DNA from: Cryptomeria japonica
Taxonomy: Eukaryota; Streptophyta; Pinopsida; Cupressales; Cupressaceae
Length of the DNA stretch: 64,000 nucleotides
Reading direction: 5' to 3'
NCBI RefSeq assembly: GCF_030272615.1
Contig: NC_081413.1
Location: 558,533,945-558,597,944 of the forward strand
Each line of letters opens with the position of its first letter. Position 1 is the stretch's first letter. The notes beneath the pieces are model-generated. The model saw nothing but the letters and a program-made list of their open reading frames with translations, searched no databases and was not told the origin of the DNA. A program made the position numbers and the translations under genes. Below are positions 13,491 to 24,589 of this stretch, in pieces.

Positions 13491-13567
13491 TAAACAGAGG
13501 AAGATATTAAAAATCCATAGCTATCAATTACATGTGTTTAAAAAGATAATAATATTAAACACCTTGA
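13491..13567. repeat. 77-bp direct duplication flanking the NUMT, left copy
   Basis: Begins TAAACAGAGGAAGATATT and ends ATATTAAACACCTTGA. Every base matches the copy at 18059-18135. The AT-rich composition is that of the nuclear flank, not of the insert, so this is duplicated target DNA. Confidence 0.95.
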
Positions 13568-15164
13568 CTGGAGGAAGGAAATTTGAAGCCACAGATGACG
13601 GTTATGGTAGTGGTTTTCCAGCTCCTTGTTTCAGATGACGGTGATTTTTTGACAAAAGGGCAGGATTCTAGTTCGCTCCTTTTACTTATCATTTGAAGGA
13701 TAGGATGCAATCCTTAGTGTAATATCCAATACTGCAACTTGTGCAACATCGAACTGCTACTAAAGAAAGATGGGCTGAGGAAGCAAGTTAGTTCCAACCT
13801 TGTGATCGTTCTGGTCTTTGAACAGGTTCTTGTCCCATTGCCTATGGGGATGGGGCTTTCTTCCCTAAACGTCTTTGCGTAACCAAGTTAGCGTTACTAT
13901 CGGTAGCACTACTAGCATAGGTATGCAGCCCAACCAAAGCTACTCCCACCTGAACTACCCTTTAAGTGGATAGATACATTCGAATGATGCAACATAGGTG
14001 AGAATGGTCCCAATCTATTCGATTTCAAGCAGCCAGTACTTTCCTCAAATTCGTGATTGATTGCCAAGGACACAATTGAGTTCACCAAAAAACACCATGG
14101 AAATCCTCTTCGCCCTACCCCTGAATAGAGCGGCTCGTTATCTCACCCGAGAAATAGAGAGCTAAACGCACCTTCCCCACCGATTACTAAACAGTAAATA
14201 GGAACTGCCTCCGGGGTGGGCCCCTACTATTCTATGGCAGGAGGATATAGTAGGTTCACCTTTGATAGATCTTTCCCAAGGCCCAGTCTCCTTTGACCAT
14301 TTGTTAAGACTTGACACCCCGACAATAGCATAAAGCACCATTGGGAAGAAGGGAGCTCCTAACCCCTATTGAATCATCTCCCAGCTCTACTTTGTCTCCT
14401 CAGGTGGTGGTTGTTCCTACACTCCAAGTCTTTATCCATCACTCAACCCAACCTGTTGTGCAGAGCCCAAATCAGCCTCCTCAAATAAAACATCCACTAG
14501 AATCGGGTGGGTGGGAGTGATAGAGCTCAATTCCCACCCTCCCAGCCGGGCGAGCAGTTCATGCGAGCCACCTTCCCGACCGAGTCTATAGGGGCATTAG
14601 TCTGCCTTTAGAATAGTAGGGGCCTCCCACCGGCGAACCGCCTGCTATCTCGAAGCTAGAATACGCTAGGCTCCCCCTTAAGCATAGAATTGGGGGCAAT
14701 TCATTCTAGTAGTTAGCGAATCGTCGACTGGGGGGTCAATTAATGTACGCCTGCCCTTAATGGCATTAGCCCGCTAGCCCTTACAATAATCTGAAAGGGG
14801 GCTCGGCACAATAGTAGGGGGTAGGGGGGGGCGAACGTTATTAACTGATGCCATTCATTATTCTAGCAACTATCCCTACTATTCTATGGCGGCCCCTACT
14901 ATTCTAAAGGGCTAGCAAGCTGATGCCATTAAGTAGATAGGCGGCGAGATTCCACACCATTATATACGTGATACCCCTACGGGGCTTGCTGCGGACCTGC
15001 TGCTATTTTAGGTAGAGATCGCCCCGGTAAGGGCAGCCCTTCGACATAGTAGGGGCCTGCTGCGGATCGATCTTATGCAGCACCGATGAACAGTGTTGCG
15101 GGGAGGGCCCCTATCAATTCTATGGTAGTTCAGTTAGGAAGGAAGGGAAGGGTTGATGGCTGGA

Positions 15165-15425
15165 TGGAAGGTTAGCCGGTTTAGTTGCCGGAAACAAGGA
15201 ACGAGACGGGGCCAGTAACTAGTTTCGGGTTAGCCGGGGCCGGTAACTAGTTTAGGGTAGCTGGTAACTAGTTTAGGGAACAGGTTTTGATGCAAAGAAC
15301 TAGTTGGTGGGCCCTTCTCTTCTGCACACCCGTGAAAGGTTAGCCGGTTGGAACTAGTTTAGGGTTAGAGGAGGGGAGTGTTCCTAGTGAATGGAACTAG
15401 TTTAGGGTTAGCCGGTTGGATGGAA
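15165..15425. repeat. Clustered repeats GTTAGCCGGTT / AACTAGTTTAGGGTTAGC
   Basis: Several near-identical copies of the two motifs alternate over about 260 bp inside the NUMT (for example near 15172, 15211, 15236, 15257, 15340, 15353 and 15393), forming an irregular local array. Confidence 0.7.
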
Positions 15426-15659
15426 CAAGTGGACTAATGGAGGGAATGGGACTGGTCGGCCCCTCCCGAGGAGAGAATGAATGCTTTCCCCAGCAAGACA
15501 GAACTATTGCTGCTCCGGGGCTATAAACCTGCCCGCCTGCTAAAGATGTGTTAGTTTCCCTTGCCTACACAACCTGTTCACCAGAACTATAGCCTTTGCA
15601 CGCACGCGGCCCGCTATTGGTGTTAGTTAGTTGCCCCTACTATTCTGTAGGGTAGGGGT

Positions 15660-17568
15660 GATTCTATACGTAACATGCTTCCCCACCCTGCAACACAATA
15701 GTAGGGAGAGTGCTCCAAATAAGAGTGCTTAGGATCAGAGTGCTTAGGATGGACGAAGGAAGGTTCAATCAGCAGGTAGAACTTCTGCCCGCATCTTTCT
15801 TGCAATTAAGTAATCGGCCATTCCAGGCTCAGCGAAACCAACAAACAAGCGAGGTCGCCCAATTATTTATAGTTGTTCTTCCTAATCGATCCAACCTTAG
15901 TTAGGAGATAGGCCCCTTTATTCAAATAATAGGGCCCCCATCTTTCTATAGTTCCCCGAGAACTAAGATTCCTTAGAATAGTAGGGCCCTTAGGGCGCTG
16001 GGGTTCTAGCCATTTATCAACTACTTATCCCACCTCCCCCGGCTAGAACCCCAGGGACTAGAGTGTCGAGGGGCCCTTAGAATAGTAGGGCAACTAATCT
16101 ACCTCCACTCTAGTTCCGGCATTTATTACCCTGCAGGCAGACACCCGGACCATAGAATAGTAGGGGCCCCTGCCAATGAATAGTAGGCCGGTGCATGCAT
16201 GTAGAGGTAGATTATTGTAGGGCGGCCCATCAACTAAAATAGTTGTAGGGGAGTTTCCCATCCTGCTAGATGGCTGGTGGCATGTTACGTATAGAATCTG
16301 CCTTTAGAACCAACCATTATAGGCCTACCCCTGTAGGCCGGCCCCCCTTCTATAATATTGGGGGCATGTTACGTATAGAATCGAGATGCCAGAATTATAG
16401 ATAGTTGTCCCCATAGAATTGTAGGGCTATAGGATGTGATTAGCCGTTGGGCGGGCTACAATACAATCACCCCTGCAGGAACATCCCCAGGTGAACAAGA
16501 TGCTGATCAGGATCTATACGTAACATGGTGCACAAAACCCTACTATTCGGTCGGGCCGCTATTTGAGTTCGAACTAAGCCGATGAACCTGCAGGGGGACC
16601 ACTCTCAAAGAAAAGCCACATGAACTGCAGCCCCAGTAGAATCAAATTATCCTCGCCACAATTCTAGTTATAGTTCCCAGTCTCCTTCACCACATTGCGC
16701 CTGTTCACCACTAATTCGGGGCACATTTCTCTGCATGCTCGACACTCGACTCACAGGAACATCCGGAACTAGAGTTTCCCATCGATTCTAGAACTATTTT
16801 AGTTACTCTAGTCCCCTACTATTCTATGCTCGCATTGCCCCCTACAATTCAAATGGGGCTTCAGTCAAGAATTGACTTATTAGATTAATAAGGGGGGGGA
16901 GGGAATTCTAGTGATTATCGAGGGCACTCGATTGCAACTCCCCCCCCCCTCCCCCCTCACCCCAACATCCGGGTGGGGGGGAAGTCAAAGGGCCTCCCTC
17001 CCACCCCTGCATTGGGTGTAATTGTTTTCCAGTAAAGCCCCTAGAATTCTATGGCCCCTACTATTCTATGGATCTCGCAGCGAGATCATCTATCTGGGAT
17101 CTAGTGACCCATGAAACAATATCCCCTACGGGAATCGAACCCGTGTCTTTGACATGAAAAGACGATGTCCTAACCACTAGACGAAAGGGACCCGCCCCCC
17201 CCCTTCTATAGAATTCGTCGAACTCCATCTGGAGTGGCCTCGACCGAACCGATGGGTATAGATTCTAGCATACCGAACCCCTGGGGACCAAACCGCTATT
17301 AGAAAAGGGTGGGGGGGATTGGGATCTATCATATCGAACCCCTGGGGACCAAACCGTTGTTCTAGTAGCGAGGTGGGGGGGATGCACCCGATGAACCCCG
17401 AGCCCATAGAATATAGGGCCGTCGGCGAACTAACCAACCCTCCGATTATATAGAGGGGGAGGGGGCGAGGGGTTGGGGGATGGAGAGCGATAGCGAGCCC
17501 CCCGGTGGCCATAGCCATTTCAGCTCCATCAAATTGTAGGGGTGGCTCGAGATTCTATACGTAACATG
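15660..17568. repeat. Dispersed 18-bp repeat GATTCTATACGTAACATG inside the NUMT
   Basis: Five copies: + at 15660-15677 and 17551-17568, a partial + copy at 16512-16527, and - at 16281-16298 and 16365-16382. The flanking sequence is not shared. Confidence 0.9.
17120..17191 (-). tRNA. trnE: Mitochondrial-type tRNA-Glu (UUC), within NUMT
   Basis: On the minus strand the 72-nt sequence starts GTCCCTTTCGTCTAGTGG and ends GATTCCCGTAGGGGATA. It shows a 7-bp acceptor stem (with G-U wobbles), D arm, anticodon loop CTTTTCA with anticodon TTC, and a T arm with GGTTCGATTCC. This is the plant mitochondrial trnE type; the plastid gene has a different acceptor and anticodon arm. No CCA is encoded. One acceptor pair is T-G where I remember T-A in mitochondrial genes. 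In a nuclear setting it is probably an unexpressed relic. Confidence 0.88.
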
Positions 17569-18058
17569 ACTATAGGCTATAGGCCGATGAACTGCTTCCC
17601 CTATAGATAGTAGGGCCCGTAGGGTGGGAGGGTTAATTAATCAGTAATTAATTCGCCCATAGCCTCCTCCCACCCACCCGGCGGGGGCCCTTCTATCAAG
17701 AATAGTAGGGGGCTAGAGTAAGCTCGCCCTACAATTCTATGGGACTGATTAATTAAGGGTGGGTCACTATCGAGCCCCTCCTCACTGGGCTATAGTTGCT
17801 GATTCGATTAGTTATTCTAGCATGTGTGGGCCCCCTTAATCGAATCAGCAACTATATAAGATTATTCCCTGCGCTGATTAATTAGGAGGTATCTCCCCTA
17901 CTATTCTAAAGGGGTGGGGGGCTAAAGGGAAGCAGGCTTCAATCAAGCCCTACAATTCTATGGGACTGATTAATTAGAGGAGGAGAGTTGGTGGAGGATA
18001 TAGTTGCCGCCCTCAAATTATATGGTAGGGGCCCTCATGAACCAAAGGGATGGTTTCA

Positions 18059-18135
18059 TAAACAGAGGAAGATATTAAAAATCCATAGCTATCAATTACA
18101 TGTGTTTAAAAAGATAATAATATTAAACACCTTGA
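18059..18135. repeat. 77-bp direct duplication flanking the NUMT, right copy
   Basis: Identical over 77 bases to 13491-13567. After it the AT-rich nuclear sequence continues (GGCATGTTGCATGC). Confidence 0.95.
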
Positions 18136-18146
18136 GGCATGTTGCA

Positions 18147-18235
18147 TGCATGCAAAATCTACAAATATTGTTGTGTGCATGCAAAATCTACAAATATTGT
18201 TGTGTGCATTCAAAATTTACAAATATAATTGCATG
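18147..18235. repeat. Short tandem repeat, about 31-bp unit, three copies
   Basis: GCATGCAAAATCTACAAATATTG is followed by TTGTGT and repeats twice more, the third copy diverged (GCATTCAAAATTTACAAATATAA). It lies directly beside the NUMT target site. Confidence 0.85.
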
Positions 18236-18329
18236 CACATAAATTGTATCATATAGTAAAAAAATTGTACTTGCATGGATATAAAATTTGTATGCATACA
18301 CTTACATAACAGGTGCCTCCTCTCATGAT

Positions 18330-18720
18330 CGATATTTGATCTTGGCCAAGCTATGGGCCTAGGGAGATCACTCTCTGTGTCAAGCCCTAGACTTCGTAAA
18401 ACCCCCTTACTGAACCACTTAATGTGCATCCAGTATGGGTTCGCCTTCCAAATCTTCCCATTCATTTCTAGGAGCATTCTTGTTATGAGGCCATTGACAA
18501 CTCTATTGGTCATTTCTTGAAGGTTGACGATGCCATGTCTTCTATGGGTCACTCTACCTTTGCTCGCATCTTAATCAATATTGACATCTCTTAGCCTCTC
18601 CCTAAGGATGTGGTTCTTATGGTCGAGAATAGACCTTGGACTCAATCATTGAATTTTGAGGGCCCCCCCTTTCGCTGCCAAAGATGCTTCTCAACGGGTC
18701 ATCTAGCTTCGTGACAACTA
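18330..18720 (+). pseudogene. LINE ORF1-like remnant (DUF4283 / zinc-knuckle type)
   Basis: Plus-strand reading gives PVWVRLPNLPIHF from 18430, IDNSIGHFLKVDDAM, MGHSTFARILINIDIS, a Trp-containing stretch, and FRCQRCFSTGHLAS. This series matches plant LINE ORF1 / DUF4283 proteins, which end in a CCHC knuckle. Here the final Cys is lost to a stop (HLAS then TGA). Frames shift at least twice. It is a dead fragment. Confidence 0.7.
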
Positions 18721-19029
18721 CTTGGTAGAGGGATGCTACTACTGATCACTTGACTGTTAATGCTCGACTCTAAATATGTTGACTCCTCTCGAGAGGATGA
18801 TATCTCCTCTCAGGATAAAGTGGTACCTCTTACTATTGTTGAAGCTTTAGTTGACCCGCTTGCCACTTCAATCGTGGCCTCCTCTATCCCTAAGGTTCTT
18901 GCTCTTGGTCTGCAGCTCTGATCTTCTTTGGCCAAATCTACTCCTGATGCTATTTTGCAGCCACTTCTTGCGATTGCTACTGATAGACTCTTATGTGAAT
19001 TCCTCCCCAATTGACTACTTTTGATGGCC

Positions 19030-19312
19030 CTAATGATAATATTGCCTAAACCGTCGTATGTCACATACAGAAGGGAAAATCTCCCCCCCTTCCCCAAACC
19101 CCTCTTTGTCATGGCTTGGGTGTTCCCCCCATTCTAAAGTTGGGTTTTGGGTTGTTGCAAGTTTGACAAGTTTTTTTGTTCGCCCATCTAGCTTTGTTTT
19201 ATTTGGGGTTTGCATCCCTGTTTTGTTCTCTCTTTTGTCACCTTTGGGCTGTTGTATTAAGGGTCAACACCCTTGTTTTTTCTGCTTTCTTCATCAAAAA
19301 CATGTGAAGTAA
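19030..19312 (+). mobile_element. Probable LINE 3'-terminal fragment
   Basis: A pyrimidine-rich segment ending GGGTCAACACCCTTGTTTTTTCTGCTTTC...CAAAAACATGTGAAG. I associate this kind of tail with plant LINE 3' ends. It lies downstream of and in the same orientation as the ORF1 remnant. No poly(A) tail or TSD was confirmed. Confidence 0.35.
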
Positions 19313-22300
19313 TAAGACAAAAGTGTGGATAAATTAGAGTGACAATTAATATTAAAAAATGTACAAGTGAGAAGGGTGTGAATAAATTAGAGTGATAATT
19401 AAGACTAAAAAATGTATAAGTGGAAGGGCTTATAAATTATATTTTATTCACATCATGCTGATAAACTCTGCACCAACATTATTCAAACATTGGTTAACTT
19501 TTAATTTAAAAAAACACTTATTTCAGAGATGTATTAAATAGCTGCTAACATACACTTGCATGTATGCAAACACTACAGACATACATTTCTCTACATACAA
19601 ATCGGCAGGCTTACAATTATATACAGATATAAGTTGTAGACATACAATTAATGTAAGAATTTTGTAGACATACACTTTCATATATAGATTAAAAACTCAA
19701 AAAGATTATTCATGAACAAATTCAATATGTAGTTGTATACAACTTTATAACTGTATATATGCATTACAAATATTTAAAAATACTCATAAGTTGCATACAT
19801 ATTTAACATCCAGTTTTATGTACATGTATGCTTATATAACCATATATGTATATGCATTGGAAATATATATTTATTTATGATATCTTAGGGACCAATAAGT
19901 ACTAATAAGTAATCATGCAGAATCGTGACTTTTAACTCATTTGACTTTTGTACCTTTTCACATGAGATGGATTTTGCAAAAGGTGCAGGTCATGCATTGG
20001 AAAATTATTTTTTTAGGTGCAAGTGATCCTCTATTGCAACTACGTTGTCTTTTATTTTATAAACCTTAAAAGAATGTAATAACACATACATGCGCACATC
20101 TAGTAGTGTCTTTCTAAAATTTTACTGGTATATATTTCTAATATATTTAAATGGTGACTTAAGAAAATATCATATCAACTATTAAAGTGCGCTCAGCTAC
20201 TGAATCCTCTCCCTGTTGCCTACATTCCCAAATCTTAAATCTATTTAAGATTATGCTAAAGATAGATTGTTGCAAAGCACAATGTTATTTCCTTTCCAAT
20301 TTGATTAAAGGAAACTCTGCATGTTGTGAACTAATGAAAGTACAGATAGGAAAGCATTGTAGTATTTCTATATTCTTTAACATGGTTGAAGTATGTTTTC
20401 TTTGATGCTTCACATTAATTTTCTACATTTGCAACGTCATGCCATTGATGTGATTTGTATTGCATGGCATTTGTCTCTTATTGAATTAAGCATCTGTTCT
20501 GCCATCCACATCTCAACAATATGCACCCATGTTTTTCTTTCTGCCCTTCTTTTAGTTGAATGCTTTTATCTTACCCAACATGTGTGTATATGTATTCGCC
20601 TAAGATGTTTGAAACGAGAGCCCAATGTAAAACTATCAAATGAAGAATAACTTCTTAATTACAACATATTATCAAACACCATTACTGTATTCAAACACTA
20701 TCCACAAACTTGTTTGGAAGCATAAATGCACTAATGATTAATTTGTATATTACAAAAAACAAAGGAATTAATAAAAAATATGAATATCAAAGAGCCCAAA
20801 CGACTAATAATATTGAATTATATGAACAAAGAGAATATTTGCACGGATTACAATTAGCAAATATTGGAAAAGAATACAGCATAAACTTCCAATGCACCTG
20901 CAACAACTCAGAGAAATGAAAAGTTACAACTGAACATATGGTCAATATCAATAATCAACAGTGACAATGATACAATCTACTACAAATATAACAAGACTCA
21001 AGTAAAAGTTAAATAATATAAAACAAAAATTTAAATGTGTATATTTTCACTTAATGCTAATTCATTTTATTTTCTGGGTTTTTTCTCATTGCAAGTACAA
21101 AAATAATAGTAGAGCCATTTGGAACAAGTGAAGTTAACTGTGAGCATTAAAAATCAAAATAAATTGGCCCAACCCTACAATCACCACTGCTCCATGTTTT
21201 TTTTTAAATTATAAGACTAAATTAATCATGCAAATGGCAACAAAAGACCTAACTTTGTACAATTTAATTATGGTCACCAATGGCATTATATTTTTGTTGA
21301 AGTTTAAAACTTTTGAAAGTGAATAGTGCAAATTGTAGGGTTATAGAAAAGAAACTAATATGGATCTGACCAGTAGACGGACTGTCTTATGCTAAGTACT
21401 TGCCAGTGAGAGGTCAGTTGTTTGAAAACCGGAGTTACCAATGAAACAGAAAACAAAAAACAAAAACTAGTGCAAGTTGTGTGCTTACAAATTGATGGAT
21501 TTATAGAAAAATGGCCCTTCCGTAAAATTAGTCTTCCTACATGATATATACATAATAATTGAGAGAATAATTCATACCATGTAAATAATGCAATAAGTTT
21601 AAGTCGTCACTTAATCTCTAAGGACAGGATTTTGTAGCATAATTATAACTCTTCTAAACAAAAGACACTACTAATCTTGCAAAGCCGGCTTAATGAATGA
21701 AACAACTTGGCATTTTAATTTCCTGCAGAGGCACATCTCTGTATATGTTTCCATCTTCAATTAAACCCAAGGACTGACTTCTGCTCTTGGTCCCTCTCCT
21801 TTCAGTACTACGCAATTCACTACTTATAATTTCTTTATACAGAATCCATATGTAAAAGATAAATTAAAAAGCAGGAAGTATTCTGGAAAAATTGTTATTA
21901 CATCACAAAAGACACTTTATAGCTACTCAGATGTAAGATGAATTGTCTCCTTGTACACTTGTACATAAATTTACGCTCCCTCATGTCTACAACCTTATCC
22001 TATGTAAATTTTGTAGATAAAAGATCTCATACCATGCATGCCAAATTTGACAAATCAAGATATATACATTTTCAAGACATTTTCTCGTCACATTGAAATG
22101 AATTTGAGACTTTGAAAGTTTTAGCTTAATCAACAAAACATTGACCTTACTAAATAACCTAGTAGCAAATGCCTCCTTTCATGATCCCTTGCTTCATCTT
22201 CATGAGCATCATGCTTTTTTTGAGGGGTCCTTCCCTCACAGAGTAATCTACATTTGCAGTCTTACAGCTTGGGGTTTGAACGCTTTATCCATAAAAAGAA

Positions 22301-22479
22301 AATTGTATTGGTTACTAAAGAAGAAAGCATTTACAAAATAGCCTGTCCAAAAATGAACACAGCGAGGAGCAATTAAGGTTACAAAAACAAGCTCCTGGAA
22401 GCAAAATGGGGGATGCAACAAGGCACACAGTAAAAAGGCAAAAGGAAACGAACTTCAAATAATTACAATAGCATTTCAA
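19313..22479. other. No supported gene
   Basis: AT-rich DNA with short open frames lacking recognisable domains. I see no LTR ends, tRNA or microsatellite of note. Confidence 0.5.
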
Positions 22480-22665
22480 CTAATTGACAGGAGCTGCAAA
22501 TATACCCATGGCCTCATCTATTGTTGCTACAGCAATGTTGCTCAAGTTGGCCATCCAAGTTGTTGCAACAGACTGAGCAGTAGCCTTGATTAAAATTATT
22601 GAAATGACGAGGAAAGGAGTTTGCGAAAAGGATTGGTTTGCTAAGGTTTGCTTCTTTGCAGTCCT
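22480..22665 (-). CDS. Possible terminal exon of a host gene (unrecognised)
   Basis: The minus strand is open from 22665 to a TAG at 22480-22482 and ends in ATAQSVATTWMANL...GIFAAPVN, a composition more like a real protein than the shadows around it. Candidate splice acceptors (TCAAG or GCTCAG) precede the last ~35 codons. No start codon lies in the segment, so it would be a 3' exon. The product is not recognised. It could pair with the candidate exon at 48747-48840, with elements B, A, C, D and H in the intron; the phases do not join directly, so at least one further exon would be needed. Confidence 0.25.
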   Translation of the reverse strand, partial: RTAKKQTLANQSFSQTPFLVISIILIKATAQSVATTWMANLSNIAVATIDEAMGIFAAPVN

Positions 22666-22907
22666 TCATATAGTTTCTAATATCAGCTGTTTTTTCTCCT
22701 TTGAGGTTAGTATAGTTTCAAAGACCTCAATGTGATTCTGGAGGCATATTTAACTAGGTTTTCTGGGGACTTTTGGAGCTAGTGAAGGCACTCTGTTTGT
22801 GCAGCTGATTTATTTTGAATGGGATTGGGTTTCTAGGACTTTGCTAAGTTGACCAAGAACAGAATAGGTAAGAAAGGCTTTGTATCAACTGGTCCCTATT
22901 TTTAGAC

Positions 22908-23492
22908 CTTGGATTGTAACCTTGGGAGTGAGATAGAGGGATTGGAATTTGATTGGCACAAACATTGTGAGCATTGGGCAAAACAAAGGTGGAGGGGCAG
23001 CATTAAGGACGTGGTAGCTGAAAAAAGTTCTTAGCTGGTTGCCCTATAGAGGCAATAAAAAAAGGGTTTTTGATAGGAAGAATAAAAGGCTCCTTCATTG
23101 AGAAAAACTGAGTAGGACAGTTGCAGTCACCCTCATTCCTCCCAATAGTGAATGAAGGATTGATATGAACATGCAAAATCATAGGAACAATGTTACCTAA
23201 GGTAAGATAGGATCTTGGATTTTAACCTTGGGAGTGAGATCAAGGTATAGGAATTTGATTGACACAGGCATTGTGGGCATTGGACAAAACAGTAGGGTGT
23301 GGCAAAGGGGCAGCATTGAGGATGCAGTAGCTCAAAAAATTTCTTGGCTGGTTACTAAATGGAGTGATAAGGATATTTTATAGGAACAAGGAAGAGTTCC
23401 ATAGTTGACAAAACTTGAGTAGGACAGTTATAGTCACCCTCATTCCTTCCAATAGTGAATGGGTTTTATATGAACATCCAGAATCATAGGAC
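22908..23492. repeat. Direct tandem duplication, two diverged copies of about 285 bp
   Basis: Copy 1 (22908-23191) and copy 2 (23213-23492) share CTTGGATT-TAACCTTGGGAGTGAGAT, GGAATTTGATTG, GGGGCAGCATT, TGAGTAGGACAGTT, CACCCTCATTCC and AATCATAGGA in the same order, with many substitutions and small indels. No coding role is evident. Confidence 0.85.
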
Positions 23493-24584
23493 ACCTAAAC
23501 CAAAGAGGAAAACTTTAAGTTGAGAATCTGTAGCATGGGCAGCCACTTCCTCATCTATGTATATAAGTTGGTTGCCTTTTGTCGCATAATGATGTTAAGT
23601 CTGCAATGATTATCCTTTATACCTTATGCCCCTTTAGAAAAAACACACTTTATGCTGATCTGTCTTCACTTCACTGCCTTGACTTCACTACAGCTACGAT
23701 GAATTGTCAGAAAAATTTCCTTGGGAATTGAACATCCAAATAGTTTTTGCAATAAGTTTACTAATCTATTATGCAGAACAATCTAAATGATCTCGAGCAG
23801 CGACCATCTTTGCAGTGACAGAGTTGCAAATCATAGTAAATCCTGCTTACTTTGAAGAAGCAGAACCAACAAGAAAATGGTCTATATCCTCTTGCTTAGC
23901 CAGCTCTATGCAATTGCTTCCATTTACAGAACTTCAATAAATAATTATAGTTTAAGATGCAACTTCTGGTGAAATGTTCTTCTATAACCATTCATGGACT
24001 AAAGAATGCACTTCCTAAGCTTGTTGGGGAGTGGCAGCATTGATATTACCAATGTTCCAATCTGGTTCATAAGCAATAATCCACAGTTACCAAGACACTC
24101 TATTATAGGAATGTAGACAGAGAATACGTCCCATTGTACCCACAATTTCTGGTGACTAAAATCATATGTATTATAGCCATCTCCTCCTTATTTTACTCAC
24201 ATATGCTAATTAAATTGGCGTCCCCATCCCTGTACCAGAAATGGTACCCCTGCATCTCCTGGTAACTATGCAATAAGCACATCATACCAGCTAGGCACTA
24301 GACATCAAAAGTTTTTCCAGATTAACATTCTTCTTATTTTCACTTTTCTCCTATCACCTATGCAAGCAATTACCTTGAGATTCTCATTCAATGCACATGC
24401 AGCTTTTTTCCCAATAAACAGGTTTTCCTTACTAATAACATGTCTCCACTCAGAATACCAAAAAGTAACCCATTCAAAACTCGCTCGGATTTTGCTTGCT
24501 ATGCTCTTATGCCAAATAATAGAGCAAATTGCACGTAAGTATAGGAAGATTTTATTCAATCATAGAGAAATATTGATAAAATAT
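23493..24584. other. No supported gene
   Basis: Nothing recognisable; short ORFs on both strands near 24305-24689 overlap each other and the start of LTR C. Confidence 0.45.
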
Positions 24585-24589
24585 CATAG

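Larger units (their letters stand above)
14221..17970. repeat. Dispersed short repeat CCCCTACTATTCTATGG inside the NUMT
   Basis: At least fifteen full or partial copies in both orientations, e.g. + at 14221, 14873, 14892, 15633, 16801, 17052 and 17896; - at about 14610, 14810, 15973, 16077 and 16151. Some carry substitutions (CCTACAATTCTATGGGACT near 17729 and 17948). They lie in unrelated contexts, so the motif spread as a unit rather than by tandem duplication. Confidence 0.85.
13568..18058. mobile_element. NUMT: 4.49-kb insertion of plant mitochondrial-type DNA
   Basis: Base composition jumps from AT-rich flank to near-balanced and back exactly at the 77-bp duplication. The insert holds a mitochondrial-type trnE(UUC), many copies of short dispersed motifs (CCCCTACTATTCTATGG and GATTCTATACGTAACATG), and G/C homopolymer runs, which I associate with repeat-rich gymnosperm mitochondrial DNA. 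No mitochondrial protein gene was recognised, so the source is probably an intergenic segment. ORFs inside (for example 113 codons at 17177-17518, minus) are low-complexity and overlap the tRNA, so they are not called. The perfect flanking duplication implies one recent integration event. Confidence 0.75.

Noticed and set aside
13719..13730. TGTAATATCC that could start an LTR
   Set aside because: It lies inside the NUMT, without a matching end or TSD.
15623..15904. Overlapping 60-codon ORFs on both strands in the NUMT
   Set aside because: Composed of the dispersed short repeats and without any known domain.
17177..17518. 113-codon minus-strand ORF in the NUMT
   Set aside because: Pro/Gly-rich translation of short repeats and homopolymer runs, reading into the tRNA gene; no mitochondrial protein resemblance.
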